Assembly (NCBI GenBank): GCA_907165135.1
Contig: OU015567.1
Coordinates: 15,753,001-15,817,000 of the forward strand
DNA from: Oikopleura dioica
Lineage: Eukaryota > Chordata > Appendicularia > Copelata > Oikopleuridae
Length of the DNA: 64,000 nucleotides
Direction: 5' to 3'
The first letter of the stretch is position 1; every line of letters starts with the position of its first letter. The notes under the pieces are model-generated. The model was not told where the DNA came from. It saw nothing but the letters and a program-made list of their open reading frames with translations, and searched no databases. The position numbers and the translations under genes were made by a program. This document shows positions 43,639 to 54,800 of this stretch, piece by piece.

Positions 43639-43789
43639 GGGAGTTAAACAGTCTAATTATAAGAATCTCTGAATACAATTTTCAATACTTTAATTAGATT
43701 CATATTTTTCTTAATTAAAGTCTTATTAAAAATTGTATTCTTTTCATAGACTCAATAATTCAACAAAAATAAATTTTCTCATGATTTTT

Positions 43790-45580
43790 TTATAAAATAC
43801 AATAATCAGAAGATATTAGAAAAAGAACAGGCTTTTCAGTTTTGACTGTATTTCCGATGACTTCTTGCTTGACCAGTTGATCTCCATCCAAATCGAGTCT
43901 TTCAATTGAATGAGGTTTGACTAGGCCAGAAACGATGAAAATTGAATTGCTGATCAATATCGCCGATCCTCCTCCGTCAGTCTAAAATGAAATTACTATT
44001 TATTGTGTTATATTATATATCTTAATTAATTATTATTTTATATTTAGAATCTTTGAAACTTACGTTTTGAAGATCGCCAATAGTTCTCCAAACGTTGTTT
44101 TCAAGAAGCCAAATTGATGATTGAACATCGTTTTTTCCATTTTTTCCACCTGCTAGCAAAAGACTTCCACTTGGAAGCCCCATCAAAAAATGAGAGAATG
44201 TTTCCCTTGAAAATTTTCGGATTTGAAATCAATAAAATTTTTTGATACCTTGGAAAGTCAGCCAGTTCCGACCAACCAGAAGAACTGAGAGTCTCCACTT
44301 TTGTCGAATGGTTAGTTTTATAGCTGCTATCTCCTACTGTCGTTGGTTGTCCATCTGGGCTCGGCCACCTGAGTAGAAAACCTGAGTCAGGGTCTCGAAG
44401 AGCAAAAATTAAAAATCTCTCAGCGGCTTTTTAAGAAACGCCAGAAATAAGATTGAATGATAATCTAACGAAGCGATTTTGCGGCTTTTCATTTTGAAGA
44501 CCCTGACTCAGGTTTTCTACCCAGTTTGCCGAGCCCAGTTGTCCATTGTAAAAGCCGAGGTTCCCATCTTGGTGCAGAAAGGCGGACGAATAAGTTAAGT
44601 TGACGGATGTTCTTGAATCGAAAACTTCACAGTTTTTGTAAAACATAGGAAAACAGATCAACGCCTTTTCTCCGTTCTCAATTGAAAGCGCAGCAGACCA
44701 AGACAAAATGTGGAAGTTTAATTTTGCCGGATGTTCTTTCCATTCGCACCCTTCTAGTTTCGCTATCTAAAAGAAATAATATTAAAAAACGGTTTATTTA
44801 ATTACTTTTCGCATGTCCATTCCGCCAAATATGAAAAGCTCATTTTTCACAAGAGCATGCAGAGAATATAGCGCGTAATCATCTGACGGTCCAGTGATGA
44901 TAGTTGATTCTTTAGAAGCGCCGTCGCCAGAAAATATGAAAGCGTCGGTAAGTTTTTCTCCAATGAACATTATGTGCATTTCACTCTTTGAAAGTTGAGT
45001 CATCGGCTTATTTTGACTGTCATAAACTTTAAGAAGCTTTTTTTTTAATTTTTGATTTCTTAACCCTCGCCGGCCAAAAATGATTTTTCTCGGGTACCGG
45101 TCAAGATACTCCATATTTGGCGCCAGGGATTTACCTGCAAATAAGACTATACAAATGATAAAGGTCAAATTATATGGTCTTGGGGAAATAGATTAAACCC
45201 TGCCTATCAAGATGCAATAGAAAAAACCGCTCCAGAATGAGTTTCTTAGAAATTATCCCTTAAATATTGTGAGGTACTTGGAAATGAGTAAAAACCTGCT
45301 CCATATTTGGAGTACCTTGACCGGCGAGGGTTAAATTTTTTTTAGAAAATTGACATCTCTGATTTTTCATAAAATGGTTTGTTTTTACCGGATTAGTCGG
45401 TTTTCTTGACGAAGTAGTAGTTTCATCGGTTGTTGTTTGATTTGTTCCATCAGTTTTTTCATATTCGGACTTGTTTCTCAAAGGAAGAGCGATAGCTATA
45501 CCAGCAACGACAATTGCGATTACACTCAGAATTATGAGAATTAATTTTCCTCTACTTAGTTTCGCGCACTTTTCTACCAT
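43790..45580 (-). CDS. Membrane-anchored Kelch-repeat protein, interrupted by two MITEs
   Basis: Starts ATG 45580 (MVEKCAKLSRGK), then one helix (LILIILSVIAIVVAGIAIAL), then a Thr-rich stalk: a type II membrane protein with the rest outside or in the lumen. Downstream exons carry Kelch-like strands (ELFIFGG; SGSLLLAGGKNG...WLLENNVWRTIGDL; GGGSAILISNSIFIVSG). Short introns are visible (for example GTAATT...TTTTAG after GGMDMRK). TAA at 43792-43790. A TTAA-type MITE (45064-45330) lies between stalk and first blade, possibly in an intron, and a hAT-like MITE (44355-44538) sits in a coding exon. GT-AG removal of that MITE does not keep the frame, so the allele is probably damaged. Ligand unknown. 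Confidence 0.6.
44355..44538. mobile_element. hAT-like MITE in a Kelch coding exon, exact TSD
   Basis: CTGGGCTCGGC...GCCGAGCCCAG flanked by TTGTCCAT (44347-44354, 44539-44546). Joining the flanks restores the exon frame. Confidence 0.88.
45064..45330. mobile_element. TTAA-flanked MITE, piggyBac-like
   Basis: TTAA at 45060-45063 and 45331-45334; ends CCCTCGCCGG and CCGGCGAGGG, with further inverted arms GGTCAAGATACTCCATATTT / CCATATTTGGAGTACCTTGA. The left arm is interrupted by about 24 bp. TTAA plus CCCT ends fit piggyBac. Confidence 0.75.
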
Positions 45581-47458
45581 TATGAAAAATTTATCTTTGA
45601 AAGAAAACGCTAGTTAAATTGGTTTCAAAGGTAAAATGGCAAATATAATCTCGTTGGATATGAGTTGCCATTTTGCTTGAGCACCAAAGCTGTTTCCAAT
45701 AATCCCAGTAAAGGGTACGGGTGTCGATGTTCTATGTGGTCTTATCTTGAAAGTAAGATAATAACTATGATGCCTATTGAATTTCTCGCAAAAAATAACG
45801 TTAGTTTATAGTTGAAAGTGAGTCAATATCATGAGCCGTTTTTGAGATACGAGCGCTAGAACTTTGACCGGAAAAAAAAATTTTAGCTTCGATTTACGTC
45901 ATTCGAGGCTTTTGGATCGGCAGAGCAAGGGAAACATCATGGTGGTCTTAGTTTTTCATATAAGTAGATTCTAGAGCTGAAATTGTTAATCGTATTTTCA
46001 AAAAATGCATATTTTAACGAGATCAACTTTTCAAAAAAGTATTTTCGGTATTTTTACTCATTCAATCCTTGATTTTCTTCTATTCAAAGTCTCAAAAAAC
46101 GTTAAAGTTTCATTAAAAAATATAAAAAAAGTATGTTGATAAGGTCAATTCAAGGAATTGAAGCCAGTTTAAGCCGATTTTTGCCCGAGATGTCAATTTC
46201 AGAGCGATTTTTCGACAAGAAAACGTTTATAAACTTGAGATTTTCTTGTATATAAGTATAGATCTAGGTCCAAATTAACTAAAAATGAAAGATTCAAGCC
46301 TCCAATTCTTCTGGATATCCAAGAATAAGGCCATGGTGAGAGCCTCGTCGACACCCGTAGCCTTAAGTGCGACCGCTAGAACTTTAAAATCACTTTATTA
46401 ATAGAGTTAGTGAACAGGAAAGTTCTGGATTTCACAAAATGAAGCAGCTTATTTGCGAAAAAATGAAACAAATTCAGCCCTTTTTGAAAAGCTCCACATC
46501 AGAAAGAGCGCAAATCCAATCGACAGGTTCCCTTATTGGCTACCAGTGGCCTTTTTATCCAAGTTCCACGCAGTTGTGGTGCGACCGCCTGTTGTTACAA
46601 TGCGATTAGCGCGAGTCTTCTAATTCTTCCAAAAACTCGAAACTGAAAAAACTAAAACCCTAATCCAGGCGTTTGCGCATTTTTTACTCGCCGGTTTTAC
46701 CAGAATAATAGAATGATTTTTCCGCAATTTGTCTTTTTATTTTTTTTACTTTTATTTAAATTTAAAGCGTTACTCCAAAAGTTAAGATAGTAACACCCTT
46801 AATTTATTAATCAAACAAGAACTAAAGTCTTAAATCAGTTTCATTAATAAAATTTTTACTATAAATTAGTTAGTCTTTGCATCTAGGAAGCTGATTGGCT
46901 AGAAAATGTCGCTTGGTGGCGCTTTTTTTTCAATAAAAAAAATTCTGATTGGCTGATTCTATCGCCATTTTTTATCACATTTTTCTTCAAAATCATAATT
47001 TTGACATTTTTTGACAAAAGCAGAAGTCAGCGTTAATAAAAAAAACTGTCAAAAATAATGAAAAATAAAAATATTCTCGTCGATCAAATTTATTTGTTCG
47101 CGCATTTTTTTATTGACGGAATTTCTGACTACACTAATTTCAAGTTTGCATTGGTGAATTCGCCGCAATCCGTGTTGATTTTAACTGTTTCCGAATAAAC
47201 GGCAAAGCAAGTGCGAGAGCAGATAAATAGCGAATTACAAGCAGAATTCAGTTATTCCCAGAGAAATCATGATCGCGGAAAACTTCCATTTGGACGAAAA
47301 AATTCAAAGAAAAATTCAAAAATTCCAAAAAATACAGCGTTTTTTGAGCAGTTACAGTTTCGTGAAATTAACGTGCCAGTAACAAACACAAGACAGCTGC
47401 ATTTTTCGCCATAAAACACACAAAATGACATGTTTTGAAGCACATTTTTGAATTTCAA
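45581..47458. other. Gene-free stretch upstream of the membrane-protein array
   Basis: Solo AACACCCTTA motif at 46790 and TGATTGG words near 46895-46955. No supported gene. Confidence 0.4.
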
Positions 47459-48370
47459 ATGAGAGCGCCATTAGTGCTCTGCCAGTTCAAAGATGCAGAA
47501 ATCGCAATTTGGATTTGTTACAGCTTCGGAATTTTGGCCTTTTTCTCGTGTTTGTGGAAACGGGCTTGGCTAATTCGAGCTTCTTGGGGATTGACCATCG
47601 CTAATTTTGTTTTTCGTAAGTTTATCATCTCCGATTCGCCTCTTATATTGGATTCTAGTGATTTTGGGCATGGGCCAGTGGTGTCTGTTTGCGTACTTTT
47701 GGTTTGGAGATCGGATTCAAATCACGGCTTTCTGGGCTACTACAGCCGTCGCGGTAATTTTGTCAGCTGTGCATGGCTGTTTTCTCACAAGGAAGGGGTC
47801 TTTAGCTGATTAAAGCTGATTCGCCAAATAGAGCAACAATTAAAAGACTCCTCTCAAGAAACATTGGCGCCACAAGAAACCCAGTTATTTCTACAGAAGC
47901 TGATTTTGGGGCTGATATCAATTTCTTCTACGCCGCTCAAATTGCATTTGCATTCGTTCAGGTCTGGGCTCGGCAACCTGAGAAGAAAACCTGAGTTAGG
48001 TTGAGAAAAGGCTTAAATGAAAAACCGCGTAGCGGCTTATATAAAAACAAAGCCACGAAGCGGCTTTGCAAATATTTTCACCTCAATCTATTAAAAATTC
48101 TGACAAAAAATCCCAGATGAAAAGCCGCATGGCGGCTTTTTTAAAAAGGAAGCCGCGACGCGGCTTCGCTAGAATTTTGAATAGATTGAGATGAAAATTT
48201 TTGGGAAGCCGCTAAGCGGCTTCGTTTTTTAAAAAACGCCGGCTTTTCATTTTAGGTCTTTCTGAACCTGACTCAGGATTTCTACTCAGGTCGCCGAACC
48301 CAGGGTTCAGATTTCCTGTTCCATTTCCGTGCTGTACTTTCTGTTCGACTGCGCCTGGCGGGGGCTTTAA
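47459..48370 (+). CDS. Four-helix membrane protein, array copy 1
   Basis: ATG 47459; exons 47459-47615, 47659-47797, 47847-47961 and 48311-48370, 156 residues with all phases matching. Helices: AEIAIWICYSFGILAFFSCLW; ILGMGQWCLFAYFWF; TAFWATTAVAVILSAVHGCF; and a last one (FYAAQIAFAFVQ plus ISCSISVLYFLF) split by intron 3. Introns 1 (43 nt, phase 1) and 2 (49 nt, phase 2) sit at the same places in copies 2-4. Intron 3 (47962-48310) occurs only here and is almost wholly a hAT-like MITE. A small four-pass membrane protein of unknown role; family not recognised. Confidence 0.7.
47964..48303. mobile_element. hAT-like MITE forming a candidate new intron
   Basis: CTGGGCTCGGCAACCTGAGA...TCGCCGAACCCAG. 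GTTCAG precedes and follows it (47956-47961, 48305-48310). A GT just after the first GTTCAG and the AG that ends the second allow exact removal, restoring the frame seen in copies 2 and 3. Four AAGCCGC hairpins fill the interior. Confidence 0.78.
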
Positions 48371-48834
48371 AATTAAACTGTCCAGAATAAACAATTGCTG
48401 TCCCTATCGAGTTGAATCCTATTTGCTTAACTCGCCACCTCAAAAGTGTTTGTGGCCAAGGACAAGTATCGTCATGGTGCTTATACTTAAATATTGAACG
48501 ACCGAAATTTCCCTAGGAAAAAAGTGCTTAGTTGTCCATTTGTAGGAATATTTATGAGAGCTTAAATTTGCTGAAGATTCTATTTTTGATGAAAGAGCAC
48601 AAGTTTTTGCCAGGAAATATTAAAAATTCTGAAATTATTAAGTTGATATTCTGAGCTTAAAAGCCTGTTTTGAAACCTGAGTCAGGATCGTGAATAGGCT
48701 TTAATGAAGAGCCGCGGTTTTCTAGTGAAGCCGCGAAGTATTAAGGACCCAAAGATAAAGATGTCATTATGATTCTTGTGATGAACTTTTTTTTCAGCAA
48801 TTTTTAATCCCGTAAAGATTGAAAAGAATTTTCT
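48371..48834. other. Spacer between array copies 1 and 2, with half a MITE
   Basis: TTTTGAAACCTGAGTCAGGA near 48668 begins a left half-MITE followed by GAGCCGCGG...GAAGCCGCG; the right half is missing. Confidence 0.45.
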
Positions 48835-51800
48835 TTCATTTTGGATTGGCTTTACAGATCTTCCTGTACGAGTATTTTATGCATCGGCAATTTGCTCCTT
48901 CTTTTTATGTTTTTTAAAAAGAGAATTGATGAACAAAATTTGCTGGAATTTGATTCGAGCTAATTTTATTTTCCGTAAGTTCATTTCTCCGAAAAAAGTG
49001 GGTATTGAAGGTTGTTTAGTGCTTTTTGGGCTGGCTGAATGGATAGGTAGGGGGGTTTGAAGGAGAATTGATTGATAAATTGAGCTAGAAAGCGAACATT
49101 TGGTTCTTTTCTGGTCATCGTTAGCTGCTAACTTGGTTTTGACAACAGTTTTTGTTTATCATCTTCTCAGGAAAGAGTCGAAATTCAAGAAAACGAGCCA
49201 AAAACGCAAAATTTTCGTTTCCTAATGTTAGAGTTATGATCTCGATAAATGCAGGAAGTCTCTAGACGGGTTTGTTTGTAAAAGAGTATAAGTTTATTTG
49301 TAACGCGAGACGAAAGTAGAAGATTGAGAAGAGTGTTTTGAACTAAGGGCAGAGTCTTTATATAGTGTTTTAGTTCGTGCGGATGAGATGTTAAACGGTG
49401 CGGATGACTGTGTAGTTGGTGCAGTTGGAAGATTCAGTCGCGCGGGTGAGATAGTAGATCGTTTGAAAATAGCTTCATTTGGTGCGCGCGGCTGAGGGCT
49501 TCATCCGGACGAATGAATGGCTAGTCCGCGCGAGTAAACATCTCGCGCGTACGAGTGAGAGAGGGGCTCAGCGCCTGTCTTTTGCAAGGAAGAGCGCTAG
49601 CGAGAATATAACACTAATATACATCTTCCCTTCTTTTTAATTGAAATCATCATTGATGAGCTGTTGAAGAGCATTGGCAGCTGATGATGATTCAGACTCT
49701 GTATAGCCGGGAGGAGATTCTGGTTGAGTTGCATTTTTGAATATTTCGTCCAACGAGAAGTTTTCAGAAATCAAATTTTCAGGAGCATCGCTTGTTGTAG
49801 GAGCGGCTTGTACTGTATTTACTGACGATTGAGCGTTCGATGTTGTAGCATTGGTCCGAGGATCCTTTTGAACCAAAATAACTTCAAAATCTCCCAATTG
49901 AAGAAGCCGAGCTTCATCGTGAAAGTATATTTCGACTTTGCGAACGAGTGTTAATAAATCAGCTTCTGAAATCGAGTTGAGCTCAGACCAGACGTTTCGT
50001 CGTGAGTAGAATTGTTTTTCAAAGCTTGTTATGATGCTTAATTCGCTATTGTTTACTGAATATCGGAGAATGATGCTCTTGTATGACCAGATGAGCAATG
50101 ATTCCAAATTTTTCGCGTTTCGTATTTTGAGGTTGTCTTCGGAGTAACTAAATATTTGCTTTTTCTGAATTTCTTCCATGACGGTTGTAATTGACTGTAG
50201 GAGCGTTCGCACGATTCTTGTTTTGGGTTCTGATTCCAGATGAAAGAGATCAATTTTATAACCAAGTACAAAGTTTAGGTTGAACGTCATAAATCGTTTT
50301 TTTACATCTTCTTTTCGCGAGAAGATTAGGCACTCAAGAATATTACTTCTCTCAGAAGGCATTTTTCGATTTATCTCTGAAGATTCTGAGCGTCGATTTT
50401 TTGGAGCTTTGAATTTTATACGGGCGTTTTCATTCCTTAGCGGGCGTTTAGCTAACAACCCGTTTTGGCGAGGCTGTAACGGCGGGTTGATTACTGCAAG
50501 GGGGAATCGAGCTGCGCCGCGGAGGGGAAATGGTCGGCCCTTTACGCGTTTTCGATTTTGGTTTTTGAAAACATTTTCGACTTCCATTTTTGAATAACGT
50601 GCTGAGTGTGAGGTGGATTCGCCAATTCCATTGAACTTCGTTTCCCAAAATAAAAAGTTATCATCTTTGAGTACCATAATGGCCACTTTGGTAAACATCG
50701 GTGAAATTTGAATATTTGAGGAAAGAAATTGCCTGAGTGATTGAACCTTTTGATATTTTGAAAAGCTGACTGTAGTTGACTTCGGCGATATAAGGTTCTT
50801 GGATATTTGAGCACACTTCATCAGTTTTTCGGATCCTTGCAGGAGCTTCCGTTATGATGAGTAGAATTTGAAATGACTGTACTAGTACTAGCTTGAACAC
50901 TTTCAGGACTTGACTCGGAGCACACGTGAGAATAGCAAGGCCAAGGAGGGTTACCTTCTCCTTTTTGAATTTTTCGGAGCGATCACTTTCTTGGTCTGAG
51001 ACGTTTTGACCAATTACCATTACTCTCAGGATTGTCTTCTTTGAAGAGGCTTTCAAGATCTAGCGCGCCTTTTGAACTCGAAGTTTTTGGAGTAATAACT
51101 GTTTTCTCGTCATCTGTGATGTCAGCTTCTGTATCTTTATTTTCATGATTGTTCGAGATGACGGCTTTGATCTCGTTTTTGTCGAATATTTTGAGAGGAC
51201 GTATGTTTTGGAGATGACGTCGATACGTTCGATTTGTTTTTGGACACATAAGGATATAACTGTCTTTTGAAATGCGCGTTTTGACGTAGTAAGGACCATC
51301 CCAGTTGATTCCAAGCTTACCACTGATAAGGTCTGGTTTGTAACATAGCACTTTGCAACCGATGGGGATAACTGGCGCATTGTTTTTGTCTTTCTTGACA
51401 AGCTGATGATATCGATCCATATGAAGTTTGAGAAGGGCTGGATGAAGTTGTCTCAAGTATTCGTTCAGAGCTTGAACGAAGGGCTCTTTCTTCCCAGTAA
51501 TGGCATCGACTTTGAACGGAATATGAAATGAACGACCATAAACACATTCGTTCGGAGATAGAGAGTCGAGTATTTCTCGTGGCAAGTTGTTCATGTGATA
51601 GCAGGATTCTGGCCATTTAAGGGACCAGTTTCTGTTGTTTCCACCAAGTGTTTTTATGAACTTTGAAATGTCACGATGTGATCGCTCGACTTTACCATTT
51701 GAGCATGATCGGTACGCAGTTGTGTTTACATTTTTAATTTCGAATCGAGCCATGATTTCTTTGCAGAGGGGTCCAAATTCTTTGCCATTATCGCAGATGA

Positions 51801-54800
51801 TGACACCATTTATACCATGACGAAGTATCAATTTTAGGAGAGCTCGAGCGACTGCACTGTCGGTTTTATTATGCAATGGTTCTCCGGCAAGATAGCTTGT
51901 AAGTTCGTCGATACAGGTAAGAAGAAATCGTTTGCCTTGGGCGTCAGGTCGGCCCATGTCGATCAGATCAATATGGCATTTGGTGAATGGTGTTGACTCG
52001 TAGAAGCGATTTTGAATCATACTCGGCTTCAACTTTTTCTGCGGCTTGATTCTGACACACGTTGCACAACTTGTTGTTATTGAGCGAGCACGGTCTTGAA
52101 CCTTGTGGATGTAGAATCTTTTCACTAGATTCAGAAGAGCTTTACATCCGGAGTGAGCTGTGAGGACATGCAGGTATTGTAGGAATTCGTTCGAGATATT
52201 CGCTGGTAATACTAATCTTTTACCATTAGGACTTTTCGCAAAAAGGACTTCGTTGATGAGTTGAAACTTTTTCGACTGAAATTTGCTCAGTTTTACGATT
52301 ATGTTCCTTGTTGAGGGACAGTCTCTCTGCATCTTCGCCATATCGGAGTATTTGAAAGACCGGTTTTCGAATTCAAATACCGTATCTTCGTTATCTGGCT
52401 TGATCAGCATGAAAAGAGTATCAGACGGGTCTTCAAAATCTTTTGCTCTTTCTTCCAGGTCTGACGAGTGTGATCGAGGAATACGACTGAGAGCATCAGC
52501 AGTACTCATAATTGGATCGTGACCAGGTCGATGCATGATCGTGAAGTGGTGATTTTGAAGGTAGTGCTGGATTGTAGCTAGACGGGCATCAAGCTTCTTT
52601 TTCGAATGCTCGCGATAAAGATATAGTAAGCTTTTATGATCGGTTATCGCGGAGAATTCTGTACCAAGCAAGTAGTATTCGAAAAATCGTATACTTTCCA
52701 TCAAAGCTATCAGCTCTTTTTCGCGCATTGAGCGTCTGCTATCTGTTTTATTGAACGGACGAGAAAAGTATCCAAGAGCTGTTAAGGATTTTCCATCATG
52801 ACACTGGTATAGACATGCACCCATTGCGTGACCACTGGCGTCGGATACTAGAGTTAACGGAGCACCCTTTTTGAAGTGTCCAAGTGAAGGTTTTTCTAGT
52901 AGTTTTTGTTTCATGAGGTCGAATGCATTTTGGTGTTCTTCTCGCCGTACGAACGGTATTTTCGAACTCGTAAGTTTATACAATGGTTCCAAGATCAATG
53001 ATGCATTTTTGACGTACTTGGCGTTGTAGTTGTAAAATCCAAGTGTGCGTTTTAGACCTTGTCTGTCCATTGGCGCTTGCAGATCCTTTAGAGCTTTGAT
53101 GTGCTTGTCAGTAATCGTAATACCATCGCGGCTGATACGGTGTCCCAAGAATTCAGTAGACGATTTACAAAGAACCACTTTCTTAGTATTGAGTAGAAGT
53201 CCATTATCAATACAGACTTGAAAAACGAATCGTAGCGTATCAAGGTGTTCTTCGAATGTCGAGTTTAGGATAATGATGTCGTCTAAGTACACTAAGATAT
53301 TCGGATGTTTGAAAAGATCGGCCATGATTCTACTGAAAGCTGCTGGTGCGGTACTGATTCCATAAAGCATTCTGTTTGAGCAATAGTGAACTGAGTCGAA
53401 ACTGAAGGCGAGTTTCTTAGTATCATTTTCAGCGACTCTGACTTGCCAGTATCCCTTTGAAAAGTCGACTTGACTAAAGAAGCAGTCATTTCCGTTTGTG
53501 AGCTTTTCGCCAATTCTTGTCAGAACACCACTGAGGTCTGCTAATGGAAATCTGTCTGGAATAAGGAGTTTGTTGAGTTCTCGAGCGTCCAAGCTTATTC
53601 TGATGCTTTTGTCATCTTTTTGCAGGATCAGTAGAGGGATATTATAGGCACTTTGCGCATGGTGAATGAAACCAAGATCGAGCCATCTTAGAATTTGAGA
53701 CTTGACTAAATCGTGAAGGTGAATAGGGACGCGACGACTTGTCTCATGAGCACTTTGACTTTCGTCGTGTTGAGGTAAAGTGAACCTTTTGTATGCGAGT
53801 TGACCAATGTCGTTATCGTCCATTGAGAAAGCGAGTCTTAGCTCTTGAGTGAGATTGTTCAGTTGAGATTTCTGTGCTTCATTTGTATCACCGAAGGATA
53901 TTTTTGGTATGAAGTTTATCTCATTTGCGTGTTTTTTTCTCTTGAGCTGAAATTGACGAAGTTCTTCTTTTTCTGCATTAAGGTCCTCGATTTCGATGAT
54001 TGCATGAAGATGATTGGATGAAGAGAAGGGTACTTTTTGAACTTCTTTATTGTTGATCGTGACTGTAGTTGTGAGAGGGTCTGTACTGGCTTTGATCTCC
54101 TTGATAACATCGAGTCCTATTATACAAGGGACTGCGAGATTTTCGATGATCAAAGGCTTGATACTGTAATTGAGCGGTGAAGTTGAAGTTTCGATTGTGA
54201 TATTGACGTTTTCGCTGAGTGTTTTTGGATGAATAACTGTGTTTGCGATCGACACAGGAGTTTTTGAAATTGAGAGTTTTGTAGGAAGGCCGGGTAGATT
54301 TGAGCAGAGTGCTGTTTGAGTTGCACCAGTATCTACAAGAGCAGGCCAGGTAGTACCGTTGATATTGATATTGATGAAGATGAGTTTCTGTGTGATGACG
54401 GTAGAGAGAAGAGATTCGACGGTTAGTCATTGAGCATTATTGACTGCGTCAACTACTGACTGAGGAGGATCGTCGCTGTGAATGTACTTGCACGGGTCCC
54501 GCTTGCACTTTTTGTTTCTCGTAAAAGAGATACAAAAGCCTTCCATTTTCCTAACATCAACACGTTTTCGAGCTGGTTTTTTGGTGGATTGAGCATCTTT
54601 GATTTCAGATCGGAGTAGATTTATCTGATTTTCAAGGAATGACTTGTCGAAGGTAGCGAAGACACCTTCCTGACTGAGAGGAGTGATTGATCGTTCGAGT
54701 TCAGCTGCACGTGCAATGATGTTGTCGTAAGTGAGAGCACTTTTTTCTCGAGAAAGGAGTTGTTTCAATCGAGGTTCCATGGCATTGATAAACAGTTCCA

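Noticed and set aside
50661-51056. 131-codon frame overlapping the end of pol and the start of ORF3
   Set aside because: Not called as a gene of its own because both neighbours are better supported; mentioned as a possible spliced exon.
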